Source: Albugo candida (taxonomy: Eukaryota; Oomycota; Peronosporomycetes; Albuginales). Taken from it: a DNA stretch of 64,000 bases. The notes under the pieces are model-generated. The model was not told the origin of the DNA, searched no databases, and was given only the letters and a program-made list of their open reading frames with translations. The translations under genes and the position numbers were made by a program. The stretch covers positions 124,001-188,000 of the forward strand of contig JBDOQK010000030.1 in assembly GCA_040437565.1 (NCBI GenBank), given 5' to 3'. Of this stretch, positions 33,691 to 46,879 are shown in pieces; position 1 is the stretch's first letter; each line of letters begins with the position of its first letter.

Positions 33691-36600
33691 ATGCTGTTCC
33701 TTGACCTGTCTCGCGCCACATTCATTAGTAACGCTATTCTAATAAAAGCATTCCTTTCACTCCACAAAATGACTGCTATCTGCGTGAATCCATTTCGCGT
33801 CACTCTGAATGCCACAAACGTCCCAATTTGTGTTGCGGATTGGGCGCATACACAGCTTCAGCTTCTGTACGCGACATACGCGTGGATCTTCTTACTTTGT
33901 ATCGCTATCGCGTGGACAATCGTCTCGCGATACCAACGCAAACGACTGCGCAAAGAAGAGATTGGTTTCTCACTCAAACTTCGACAATGGGCGCGTACGA
34001 ATCGCCAGGCACTCATCCTCGTGCGTCCACTTCCCTTCTCCTCGCATTCGCACTCATTTGTCTGCGTAGACGCGCCCCATACAATTACTGGTATCCTGCT
34101 GGATCGTCTTCCTCGTCGGCCAGCGATGTGCTTCCTTTCAGGTCGAATTGCTGTCGTACAATATCCAAACAGCTTTGTACCTCTTTTGCGTCTGTAACGA
34201 TGTCATACGCTTTCTCGCGACGCGATACAAAATACTTTTTTGCTTTTCATTTCTGACAATTTTAGAGATTTGTTGTCTCATATCACACGTTTACGTGCGC
34301 TATGCGCCCGAGCTCGTCATTGATAACGCACGTACGCGTTCGTGGTTGGATTTCTCGCTTATGCGGCCTGTGTTCATCCTGTCCAGTTATCGTGAAATGG
34401 AAGCTCAATTCCCAATCACATGCACGCGGAATGTGATGCTTCTTCGGCTATTTATCCGATTTTTCCTTATGATTCTTTCGGGCGCGTGTATCATTTTTTA
34501 CTTTGAGAGTTTGAAAGAACTTCCGGCGCTCAGAGACTCAGGATTCACGCATTTGTACACGTGCACCGACTCGGAGTATGTGACCAACACGCCGACAGAG
34601 TTATGCGCCGAAGAAACGTGGTCGGTGATGTACTCGTTCTACTTTACGATTGTGGTACGTGGCGATGAAAAAAAACTCGACATTGGGATTCTGAGGCGCT
34701 TTTTAGACGTTGGGGACAGTTGGGTACGGCGATAATGCGCCAAAAACGGTGATGGCTCGTTTTCTGGTAATTCTATTCATTTTGTTGGGCGTTCTCCTTT
34801 TTTCAAATGAGATTGAAAATCTCATCCGATTGTATCAATTGCGTCAAATTGGGAATCCGCCGTACACTCCGAAATTTCAGCATTCCAAACACATTGTCAT
34901 CGCTGGGAATCCGACATTTGCTCAATTGACTGCAATACTCCGAGAAATCATGCACGAAGATCACATCGATGCGTTCACTTTGCCAGTGCTCGGGATGGAA
35001 ATGCGAATTCCATTACATTTTGTAATTCTCGCGGAAAAAGATGCAAAGTGTGTCAAAGACCTCGTGCAAAAGCTCAAAATGGATTCGTTATTCGCAGCTC
35101 GTGTCACGTTTGTCGCTGGCGACGTTGCGAGAAGGGAAGATTTGGAACGTGCGCATGCTTCTTCGGCGATCGCTGCTCTGATTGTATCGGACAAACTCGC
35201 AATGGATGCGGGCATTGAAGACTCTTTCAATATAATGCGAGTTTTAGCGATCCGAAGGCATTGCGGGCCTCAAGTGCGATGTATCGCACTCGTTCGACGA
35301 GCTGAAAGCGTCTGTCACATGCTCGCAGCTGGTCTTCATCCCGACGATGTCATTTGCGAGCATGTGATCAAGATGGGCGCTTTAGCACAAAGCGCACTTG
35401 CGCCCGGGATGTCGACAATGCTCGCGAATTTAGCTTCCAGTTTATCTTTCTCGCTTTCTGAGGCTTCCGGCTCCAATGAGAAATCCAAAAATGACTTTCA
35501 AAGTCATTCGAGCGATCGAATTGTACCCAAAGCATTGACAAACACATTCGAAAGAGAATATCTCAAAGGCATTACCAAAGAAATTTATCAAATTCGACTT
35601 TCATTGCGATTTTGCGGTCTCACATTTGCGCAAGCGACTGCAAATATTTTCAAAGAATCAATGGGACATGTGATTCTCATTGCAGTGCAAGTGACATCGA
35701 ATCGGAGAGAATGTGATGCATTGGAAGACGATGGATGTGTGTTACTGAGTCCCGGCAACGATCTGATTGTATTGGAATGGATGGTTTGCTTTGTCATCGC
35801 AGAGGATATGGCTTTGATTTCGCAATTTGGTGTCAATGCGCCTCGTATTTCCAACATGGAAGAGATCATTGTAGCGCACGAATACGCAAATGACAATCGC
35901 GAGGACGATCATATGCCGTTCCTTAGCCTGTGGACACCGTCAGTGCACAAATCGTTGGACGCTCCATCGTCTGTGTCGGAGCCTTTCCACGTGCCAATGG
36001 TACCTTTGCATTGTATCGTCGATAATGATCTAATTCATTTCGATAGAGCGTATCGCTTGAGAATTTGGTGATGGAACGAACCAGCAGATCGTGGAAGCGG
36101 CAAATAATGCAAGGGCATGCGTTCGCGTCTCAGAAAGCCTATCCAAACGATCAAAATGCTTCCTTCGAAACCAACAATGTGCTTGGCCCACCGCCACTCG
36201 ACGTTCTCGTTCATTCAAATCACATTGTTGTATGCAGTTTTTTAGGCGAGGAAGCACTTTCCAGTCTATGTTGGTTCATCCTTCCTCTACGACTTGCACA
36301 CGCGATCGATCATCCACCCATAACGATCCTCGATGCGGCCGAGCCATCGCCTCTATTTAGTCAAAGTTTGCAAGCCTTTGACGACATCGTACGTGTGCGC
36401 GTAATCGAATTCTCGCAAAACTCATTTCACTGTGCTCAGTATTACATCCAAGGAAGCCCACTCGTGTATTCGGATCTCCAACGCGCTGGGGCCAAAGCGG
36501 CATCGACAGTCATTATCCTCAGCAAAGGGACCACACAAAAGGAATTCGGATCACTTCGAACGTCCATTTGCGACCAGCGACACGATCAAAATGCGGTGAC

Positions 36601-37406
36601 GAGCATCTCAGACGCTGAAGTTATTCTCTGCTCGTTACTGATCGAATTGAAGATGGATTTCTCGAGGATTTTCACCATCACAGAGCTTGTGGATGAGAGC
36701 AATTCCAAGTTTCTTGGGATGAGTTTCCGGCTTCAGCAATGGCAAAAGCCGAAATTGGATGCGAATGCAATGGCGTCTCAAGCACAATTCCCAGAGGAAG
36801 AAGAGCCGCAAGAGGATCGTTCCATTGCTCAGTTTTGGAACACGATGTTGTCGAATGGAACCGTTCAACGGAAATCAGAGACAGCTATCTTTAAATCGCC
36901 ATTGTACATGTCGGGAAGACTTTTACATCCCGAGTTTTGTGAGAATATGCTCGCTCAGGTATGCTTTCTGACTGCACAGAGACCACGCTCGTTGCTGATA
37001 TTTCATCCTCTAGACATTCTACAGCCCAGCAATCAATAAAATCGTGCAGCAATTAGTCGGTGGGGGGCAATGCACCGGTACTGTTCGAATGTATCGCGTT
37101 CCAGCGGCTTTATGGAGCAGTTGGAATTGTTTCGATCCATCTTTTGCGGATGTTTATTACTACTTTGCACAGACACTCGCATTCCCCGGCGTTTGTATCG
37201 GTGTGTATCGTGAGTCTGTCCAAAGACTTAATGATGAGTTCTTAATGGAACTTCCGATCGTATTGACAGCACCCGAAATGAGCCTCCAAATGCATCGAAA
37301 TGATCGAATTTACGTGCTGTTTGGAATCACAACTCTTTCCAAAGCCGCCAGTGTCATTCAAAAGAGTTTGTGTAAGCGAGGGGTACCCACTCCACGAGAG
37401 AATTAA
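33691..37406 (+). CDS. BK/Slo-type K+ channel with tandem RCK domains
   Basis: Five exons: 33691-34020, 34070-34654, 34707-35999, 36047-36958, 37014-37406. Each is a multiple of three, with introns of 47-55 nt, giving 1170 residues. An S0-like helix (WIFLLCIAIAWTIV), S1 (LLVSCWIVFLVG), S2-S4 and the pore filter TVGYGD at residues 309-314 are followed by the S6 helix (FLVILFILLGVLLF), RCK1 (HIVIAGNPTF...) and RCK2 (HIVVCSFLGEEAL) ending in YYFAQTLAFPGVCIGVYR. This is the Slo1 layout of Ca2+- and voltage-gated channels. S4 has few arginines (LMRPVFILSSYREM). The acidic cluster EEEEPQED lies some 35 residues before the position of the Slo1 Ca2+ bowl. The start could also be the ATG at 33769. The 3' end overlaps the next gene's stop. 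Confidence 0.9.
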
Positions 37407-38473
37407 CAAAGAGTTTCTTTCTTTCTTTTCAATCGGTTTGGTCTTTGAGATTGCTTCGTATTTCGCTTTCGGTTTGGAACTGACCGATTCTGAATGAATG
37501 GGACGGCTGAGGAGATTGCCATTTGCTCATATACGCGGCTGAGCAGTTCGTTGGTGACTTGGGTGCAGCAATTGGGTACCATCGAAAAAGGCCTCACGGG
37601 GTCTCTTTGATAAAATACAAAAGTAACCGCATCGGTGATGGGGAAAGAGGCGTCCGCGAGAACCTTTTTATTGGTGTACCCGGGGTACAAGCATCGGTCA
37701 AACACGATGGAAGCGTGATGTGACCATCCTTGCTCCTCGGCAATCTTCAAGATGTTCCACTGGCTGAACGGAGGCTTTGTTTTGTGTGTGAGATGTATCT
37801 GTCCGAAAGACGCGATCACGTGCGTCGCAGCTTGGAAGAAGGAACGAATTAGGGATTTGTTGGCTTCCATCGCGTCATTCTGACCATCTTTTCCTTCAGG
37901 TGCACCCACACAGGGAAAATTCCATATGATGTGGGTGAATTTACCATTATATCCGCGATCTTTCAAAGAATTACAAAGTGATCCCAAGTGCGTGGAGGAC
38001 GTTGCATCGATATCGTACGCAACACAATTCGATAATGGATGCGCATCCTCAAATTGGGATAAAACGGCTCGATCAATCGCTGGATACGTTGCTAGAATAG
38101 AATTGCGGGATTCGTGAGATGTGGCTACGATTGTGGACGCTTTGGATAGTCTTAATGCTCGGTATAATGCAAATGAAAACGAGAAATCGCCGTCACCAAC
38201 GGTTAGGATAGAGTTTGTTTGTTTCATGTCGTATAAGCCGATACAACTTTCCGTAACGCTGTCCACGCAATCTTTAACGCGTCGGAAATCGACATGGCGA
38301 GGACATTGCTCCGGGCGCTGGTTTGGAAACGAATCTGAACGGCCATACAATACGATTTTATAGCTGCATGGTCGACAGTTTCTTAGGGCGCAATTGAGCG
38401 TTTCTTTGTGCACAAAAAGCTTATGAATGCATCGCTTTCGTGTCGCATTCTCATCCAATGCGATTGGGTCCAT
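37403..38473 (-). CDS. BMT5-like rRNA methyltransferase domain protein (DUF2431)
   Basis: A single-exon 356-residue protein starting at ATG 38473. It carries the DUF2431/BMT5-like Rossmann methyltransferase signature: SILTVGDGDFSFSFAL (residues 88-103, SAM-binding loop) and HIIWNFPCVG (181-190), followed by NKSLIRSFFQAA and GQIHLTHKTKPPFSQWNI. Yeast BMT5 methylates N3 of a uridine in 25S rRNA in the nucleolus; the lysine/arginine-rich C-terminus (NRKRN...RLKRKK) fits nucleolar targeting. The N-terminal 85 residues are Cys-rich without a clear finger. It converges with the BK channel gene; the two stop codons overlap. It starts 93 bp from the stop of the next gene upstream on the same strand. 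The exact substrate is inferred. Confidence 0.88.
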   Translation of the reverse strand: MDPIALDENATRKRCIHKLFVHKETLNCALRNCRPCSYKIVLYGRSDSFPNQRPEQCPRHVDFRRVKDCVDSVTESCIGLYDMKQTNSILTVGDGDFSFSFALYRALRLSKASTIVATSHESRNSILATYPAIDRAVLSQFEDAHPLSNCVAYDIDATSSTHLGSLCNSLKDRGYNGKFTHIIWNFPCVGAPEGKDGQNDAMEANKSLIRSFFQAATHVIASFGQIHLTHKTKPPFSQWNILKIAEEQGWSHHASIVFDRCLYPGYTNKKVLADASFPITDAVTFVFYQRDPVRPFSMVPNCCTQVTNELLSRVYEQMAISSAVPFIQNRSVPNRKRNTKQSQRPNRLKRKKETLC

Positions 38474-38566
38474 GTATCAAATATGTTAAATACTCATTAT
38501 GCTATAAATGTTTATGAAATTTACAAAATGCGTACGTCTATGAGAACAGCGAAAAGCCTCACATTA

Positions 38567-40318
<1,752 letters not shown>

Positions 40319-40600
40319 TCGTGAATAAGCCAAAGTAATGTCTTCATGGAAAGAGAGTGCATCTATTTGGTCCAATCGGCCTGCGTTCTGATGATTGAGG
40401 TTTTACTCGAATATTTCATCGATAATAACCAAAGGTTATTAGATGCGGCATCACGCCACTAAGACTGTATAGTCAGAGTCAAAGTCTACGTGATCCATTT
40501 GCTAGAAAAAATATCAAGTTTCGAAGAACAGGATACCATCACCGACAATGATGGTCAGTTGTTACATTATACATCACACCAACTCTAGTATACGTCGACT

Positions 40601-41489
40601 TTACACCAAGTCTTTTTCGGTGCTTGGAAAGCAAAGCTCCAAATCAAATAGAAGCTTAATGGTCGAAGACGCCGTAATCGCATCGATTACAGCATCTTGC
40701 GGGTAGCTGAATGGCAGCTGTCTATCTCCACATGCCGTTGAGGATTGGTATCCAAATGTTTTTAAGACACCAAACATGATAACAAACAACCTTAACTGAC
40801 CTTTATACCAATGCATTATTTCATATAACATAATCTTGGAGATGGATTGTTGAGAGTGATGGTGCAGACACCGAATGGCTCATAAAATGTGAAGTACGTC
40901 GTTCAGAGACGATAGTGCACGATCCGTATGTGGTGACACCGAGCTACTGAGTAGTGATAGTATCAGTCTTTATTCTGCAATCAACTTACGTATGTTGTTG
41001 CTCCCCACAAGCTGCTTGCCTTCGTATTTCCATTTTGATCAATATTCTCGTGATCTCTACAAACGATAAATCCGGTAGAATTGTCACCAGTACAGTGACC
41101 TATGCAAAACATGTCCACTTTGAATAGGTCGCTGTCGATCAATTCAAGCTGCTTGCTTCTATACTTTGGTAACTTGTGTTCATGATGTCAGACTTGTATG
41201 TTGTAAAATGTATGAGCAATCGTTAGACTTTATGGAGTACTTGGACTAGAAAGTTGAAGAGCTAATCTGGTGAAACGAGCCGACGATGGTAGAAATGCGA
41301 CAATCTAATTGCAGCTTCATACGTGGCCGAATAATTTTGTAGATCAGCCAACTTGATTAAATGCTGTCGTCGATTGGGCAGCACAAGTCCACGGTTTGTG
41401 ACAGAATCAAATTCGTTTGTTTCCCCAGTATGGTGTGATATATATGTTTTTATTAGCATGCATGTTTGACGAAGCAGCGAAATTTTCAC
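40601..41489 (-). CDS. Possible multi-exon gene, unrecognised
   Basis: Three minus-strand pieces have natural protein composition and splice-like borders. 41489-41262 contains NRRQHLIKLADLQNYSATYE. About 41150-40990 contains SDLFKVDMFCIGHCTGDNS and is followed by a GTAAGT donor. 40831-40601 ends in LLFDLELCFPSTEKDLV and a stop. I cannot join them in a single phase-consistent model and recognise no family. The first piece recurs at 42277-42050 only because of the contig duplication. They may be exons of one gene or relics of several. Confidence 0.25.
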
Positions 41490-42688
41490 AGATTTTTATT
41501 GAGAAGGGAAGCGAGAAAATAGAGATCATTATTGGCGCTACGAATCTATTCGCCATGCACGCAATTATGGGCAATATGGCCAGCGCTAATGGGACTCTCT
41601 CAAGTTACATTCATCAATTCATTATTTTCAACTCTATTGCAGCCTTTCCTTTTTGAACTTCTTGGCAAAACAACATCAAACTGGCAAACACGTAAAAGTG
41701 ATACGAGTTTGATTACATTCGTAATGATACTGCTGCTATGACTTCAGATTGTTTTATTCGTGCTATCAAGCACTTTGCGTGACAGAGTGTCAGAATCGCA
41801 CAATGACACTCTCAGTTCTGTTGACCGAACACCTCACACCAAATTGTGCATTCCTGTGTTGTAAATTTGCATTCTTGCACTAGCTATGAGACTCAATATC
41901 NNNNNNNNNNNNNNNNNNNNNNNNNNNNNNNNNNNNNNNNNNNNNNNNNNNNNNNNNNNNNNNNNNNNNNNNNNNNNNNNNNNNNNNNNNNNNNNNNNNN
42001 TGAGCAATCGTTAGACTTTATGGAGTACTTGGACTAGAAAGTTGAAGAGCTAATCTGGTGAAACGAGCCGACGATGGTAGAAATGCGACAATCTAATTGC
42101 AGCTTCATACGTGGCCGAATAATTTTGTAGATCAGCCAACTTGATTAAATGCTGTCGTCGATTGGGCAGCACAAGTCCACGGTTTGTGACAGAATCAAAT
42201 TCGTTTGTTTCCCCAGTATGGTGTGATATATATGTTTTTATTAGCATGCATGTTTGACGAAGCAGCGAAATTTTCACAGATTTTTATTGAGAAGGGAAGC
42301 GAGAAAATAGAGATCATTATTGGCGCTACGAATCTATTCGCCATGCACGCAATTATGGGCAATATGGCCAGCGCTAATGGGACTCTCTCAAGTTACATTC
42401 ATCAATTCATTATTTTCAACTCTATTGCAGCCTTTCCTTTTTGAACTTCTTGGCAAAACAACATCAAACTGGCAAACACGTAAAAGTGATACGAGTTTGA
42501 TTACATTCGTAATGATACTGCTGCTATGACTTCAGATTGTTTTATTCGTGCTATCAAGCACTTTGCGTGACAGAGTGTCAGAATCGCACAATGACACTCT
42601 CAGTTCTGTTGACCGAACACCTCACACCAAATTGTGCATTCCTGTGTTGTAAATTTGCATTCTTGCACTAGCTATGAGACTCAATATC
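41213..42688. repeat. 688-bp exact duplication flanking gap 41901-42000
   Basis: 41213-41900 and 42001-42688 are identical, the longest such pair in the window. It is interpreted as an unmerged contig overlap. A true recent tandem duplication is less likely because the N run lies exactly at the junction, as at nine other gaps. Confidence 0.92.
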
Positions 42689-43503
42689 CTTTCGTGTGTT
42701 TCTTGCGATTGAGATTGTCTGCCGAATCGATCACCAGTGGCCATTAAAAATACTCGGACAATCTAGATGGCCTGCTTTTTCAACAAATTTTGGCATTATG
42801 ATTGACAAATAAAGTGAATTCTGAACCTTTTCCTGCGCATAACGTCACTAAGAGTAGCTGAACATCCCAGTCAAATTACCACATCGGCAGCAATTGATCC
42901 GATTAATGACATACCACGTCATCAATTGTGTGCATTTTAGAACGCTCAATGCTGCGTTATGTGGTTTTGACAGCAAAACTTTCCCGTATGTGTTTCCATA
43001 TCATGCGAATCAGCGGTAACAAACACGATATATTGCATGTGCACCCTTTCATTCTTTCAAACTGCTCTGCTCATACTGATGCGTCGATAATCAATTTTTT
43101 TCGCTCTATCAATATGCATACACTAAGAGTTCATGCATTTTATATTTCCAGTCTCCACCTATGCTTATAGAATTTAAAAATGCTCTACGCCGACAATGAG
43201 AAAATAAATCTGGATAATTAGTAAGAAGATACGTCGACAGTGAGGTTGAAGGTATTAGAAGATATATAATCTAGGCACGATCTGCTGTCCAATGCTGTCA
43301 GTTTGATTCATATCCACGGCTGCATCAAAAATGCGTATCGTGTATGCACCATTGAGGTCAATTAAAGTCAATGATATGCTAGGTTCGACAATGAGAATGT
43401 TCATGAGACACTATAAGTCACTACAGGAGTGCGACTATTGCAACACCTCCGATTGGCTATAATATGATTGATCGATAAGGTAGCTATATTACTGCTTCAA
43501 CGG

Positions 43504-45560
43504 AAGATGTCAACACCCACTGATTCACTCGAATGGCCATCGGTACTAATTGTCATCAAAGCCATCGTGAATACCATCATCCGACCCAAGATTGCTACCG
43601 CACTTTCCCGAACACAAAGATGAGATAGCCAAGCTTTCTCGCGCGCAAAACCTCCCCTTGCCCTGATCACCAGCAGCAATGACCCTGCCGACCTTCTGCT
43701 TTATCGATCTCGCCGACAAGCCCTGCTGCGGACCATTCGACAAAAGTGCAAGCAGGCTGGCTGAGTTCGTGTAACCCAGCAGAGAGGATGTATCAGATCG
43801 TCCGACGGCTCATTCCACGAAAGCGGTCAGCGCTATTTTCACGTGATCGTGATGGGCGCATCATTGGTAATCCCAGGGAAATCTCCAAGTCAACACGGAA
43901 TTTCTTTCAGCTCAGTTTCACAAACCTCATCTCGGTGACGTCTCTGTTGGAAGATATAGCATGACATCAACCGTTACGGCGGAGGAAGTTACACAAGCAT
44001 TTCGGGCTTTGAACAACAATCGCGCGCCAGACGCAGATCACGTCACAGATGAATTACTCAAGTATAGTCCCACCGTGGTGTGCGACATCCTCGCTAAAGC
44101 AATCAATCGTCATATCCAGAACCTCACCCCATCCATGCGCGAAAGCCTTGTAATCATCACCGTTCCGAAGACTAATAAACCGACGGGCGGCTGTGCCAAC
44201 CTCCGATCACCCTTCTCAGAACCACTAGTAAGACCATATTCACGGTCATACTCAATCGGATACGTACAAAAGTGGATAAGTCGCTCTCGCCTAACCAGAG
44301 TGGCTTTCGAGTCGCCGAAGTACAGCTGATGCCGTCTGGGCCCACAAATGTCGCCCTAAGGCGTCGCTTCAAGACCAATATGTACATTCTCGGTATTGAC
44401 CTCATCAAAGCTTTTGACACCATCGATCGACATCAATTGCTAATAGTTCTTGACTTGATTTTGGATCCAGACGAGGTCCAGTTGATAAAAGCTCTCCTCA
44501 GCACCATAACTCTCCAACTCCGCCTTGGTATGAAATGCTAATCAACATTCGCAAAAAATCATGGTACTCCTCAAGGAGATGCGCTCTCTCTACTTTTGTT
44601 TGTGGTCTACTTGAAAGCGAAACTACGAAATTTATCCCTGGACCTGAAGATTTCAATGCGCGAGCTCAGCGCCATTGTGTTCATCGATGATGTGGATTTC
44701 ATTCACTATGATCCTACTCGTCTCGAGCATATTCTTCTCGTTGCCAGCGAGTAGTCCGGGCATGGTCTTTGACCATCAGTGTGAGCAAAACGGAGCGAAC
44801 GACTATTGTTCGTGCATCGAACACGACCGACGAAAGTTGGCGTGCCGTTCGCAAATTGGGATCACTACTTGGCGACTCCGAAGACGTAGAGAAGTGTAAA
44901 GCGCATGCAACAGCTAAGTTTAAAAGGTTTTGGCAACTATGGATTTATCCTCACCTACTTCCAGAGATACTACGCGTTCGCTTATACAATATCTATGTGT
45001 TATCTATTCTTCTGTACAGCTGTGGAACATGGGGTCTCAAAGACCGCGAAATTGGCAATCTTGAAGCTTATCACCGTCGTCACCTTCGCCGCTTCCTTCG
45101 CATCCACTACCCTTGGCGCATCAGCAACGCGGATCTGTACAAGCGTTGTAACACTTTAACGCTTCGAATCCACCTGACGAGGTCTCGATGGAGACTCTTT
45201 GATCATATTCTTCACCACGCACAGCCTACTTCAGCTCAGTTTAACATGCTCCGGTACTATAATTATGCTGGTAATACGACCACCTAAAGCGACGTCCACC
45301 GTACACCTACCTGCCTCCCAACTATTATCGACAAGGATCTACGGCTCGACATTACTTCCAGTCTACGTCTCCGCAATATAGCAGATTCATACGCCCTGTC
45401 AATTATAGCACAAGACCACGCCACATGGAAAGAGCCTACTCATCGTCTATGCAATAGCCAGGAATTGATTTTTAAGAAAACTGTCAGGCGTAAGAGAAAG
45501 CTAGAGTCCCAATACGGACTTGATGCCGCCACGTAAACGCTCATAATAATAAAATAAACT
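43504..45560 (+). mobile_element. LINE-C: decayed non-LTR retrotransposon
   Basis: Plus-strand fragments in order: RSRRQALLRTIRQKCKQAG near 43705; LFSRDRDGRIIGNPREI near 43840; AFRALNNNRAPDADHVTDEL (43961 on), the conserved entry to the RT; ITVPKTNKPTGG near 44160; SPNQSGFRV near 44285; LIKAFDTIDRHQLL near 44405 (catalytic palm box); SVSKTERTTIV near 44780; and a C-terminal part LLYSCGTWGLKDREIGNLEA with RRHLRRFLRIHYPWRISNAD to about 45530. This C-terminus occurs in RTE/CR1-like elements, a different clade from LINE-A and LINE-B. At least five frame changes show it is dead. A TAA-rich end (about 45540-45556) follows the stop, as expected of a LINE 3' tail. Confidence 0.78.
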
Positions 45561-46583
45561 TAAGATATGTTATGAAACTTCTCCATTTTAGAAGTCAATA
45601 TATACAATGATACCGGCGCTGAATATGCTCAGGTAAACATCATTTTTCTATTCGCACAAAATATTCGAATAATCGTAATAAGAATTTCCAATTTGTATAT
45701 TTGTTATTGAAGATAGCCTAAGCATCGCACCAAAGATGCTTCGCGACGAAGCTCCATCAAAACTGGTCGCAGATTGATATCTGTCAGCTTTCTCAGCTTC
45801 AGTATTCAGTGTTTGCATTTGTGAAATCTCATGCAGAGAGAGAGAATGAGAAATTTCGCTTTCTTGAACTCAGTCTTCATGCCGTTTAAAGATGCATTAA
45901 CTTCACTCTGTCCCCTCGCACCATTCTTTTTTTTGGTCGTCGTGCTTGTAGGTGGGCTGGAGAGACCACACACGAATATTGTGCTAGTTTCTCGCCGCTC
46001 TGTGAAATCTGAATGATCACCTTTCTCGATGCGCATGTGGCAATTTTAGATCCAATTTCTCGCGATTTTTGATATACTGCCTGACCTTGTATGTCGGAGA
46101 ACGGTGTGTGAACAGTTCATGTCTCTCAGTGAGCGGGAAAAGCTGAACATTTCAGTGAGCATTTTTAAACGGCGGCCGCAGATTCAACTAAGCTGCTGGA
46201 AGGCATGCAGCAACAAATGCACAACATCAGAAGAAGTTTAAATGTCAATATTCTAAAGAAGACCTGCATCAAAGGTGCAGNNNNNNNNNNNNNNNNNNNN
46301 NNNNNNNNNNNNNNNNNNNNNNNNNNNNNNNNNNNNNNNNNNNNNNNNNNNNNNNNNNNNNNNNNNNNNNNNNNNNNNNNAAATGCACAACATCAGAAGA
46401 AGTTTAAATGTCAATATTCTAAAGAAGACCTGCATCAAAGGTGCAGAGATCAATACCAGTACCATGTTTTTCTTTCACTTCAGGTTAGAAGGGAATTTTA
46501 TAAACAGTCGTCGACATTTATTTTTGTATCAGAATTCCTATCTAAGGAACATTGCATTGTATTGTTCTTTCATATTATATCTC
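45561..46583. other. Unassigned stretch with short contig duplication
   Basis: I see no supported gene. 46215-46280 and 46381-46446 are identical (66 bp) around the gap 46281-46380. Frames across the gap are artefacts. Confidence 0.5.
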
Positions 46584-46879
46584 ACGTTGAAGCAGTAATA
46601 TAGCTACCTTATCGACCTATCATCTCAATGTTATACAAACTAGCCAATCAGAGGTGTTTTGTTTGCGGCATTAGTCAAAACGTCTGTGGCATAATTTTGC
46701 CGACTTCAAGGAAAATCCAAAATGTGCGCTTCTTTTTGCGTTTTTTGGGGCAGTTGTCACCCCTTCTCTCTACCTACACTCACCCTCTTCTCTGCTATGC
46801 GACCGTTACACACCGCGACACATCTCAGCAGCTCTGCCAGAGATTAAGAGAGCCCGCTTATTCTCTATCCCTCTTTCCA

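Larger units (their letters stand above)
40319..43430. other. Low-content stretch between the kinase and the transposon nest
   Basis: About 3.1 kb, really about 2.3 kb because 41213-41900 is repeated at 42001-42688. Coding pieces of low confidence are listed separately. The remainder (42690-43430) shows no recognisable gene; a plus-strand frame at 42928-43170 has no known motif. Confidence 0.5.
43431..46680. repeat. About 75-bp inverted repeats enclosing 3.2 kb
   Basis: 43431-43503, read on the minus strand, matches 46584-46655: both begin CGTTGAAGCAGTAATATAGC, continue with an ACCTTATCGA box and reach AGCCAATC(A/G)GAGGTGTT. The same unit without its outer half recurs at about 51755-51815 in plus orientation. 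The arms enclose LINE-C and 1 kb of unassigned sequence. They may be the ends of a composite DNA transposon, or two copies of one MITE in opposite orientation. Confidence 0.6.

Noticed and set aside
33828-34256. Long plus-strand frame in the second frame over the BK channel start
   Set aside because: Arg/Ser-rich shadow; the S1-S2 helices are read in the other frames once the 34021-34069 intron is removed.
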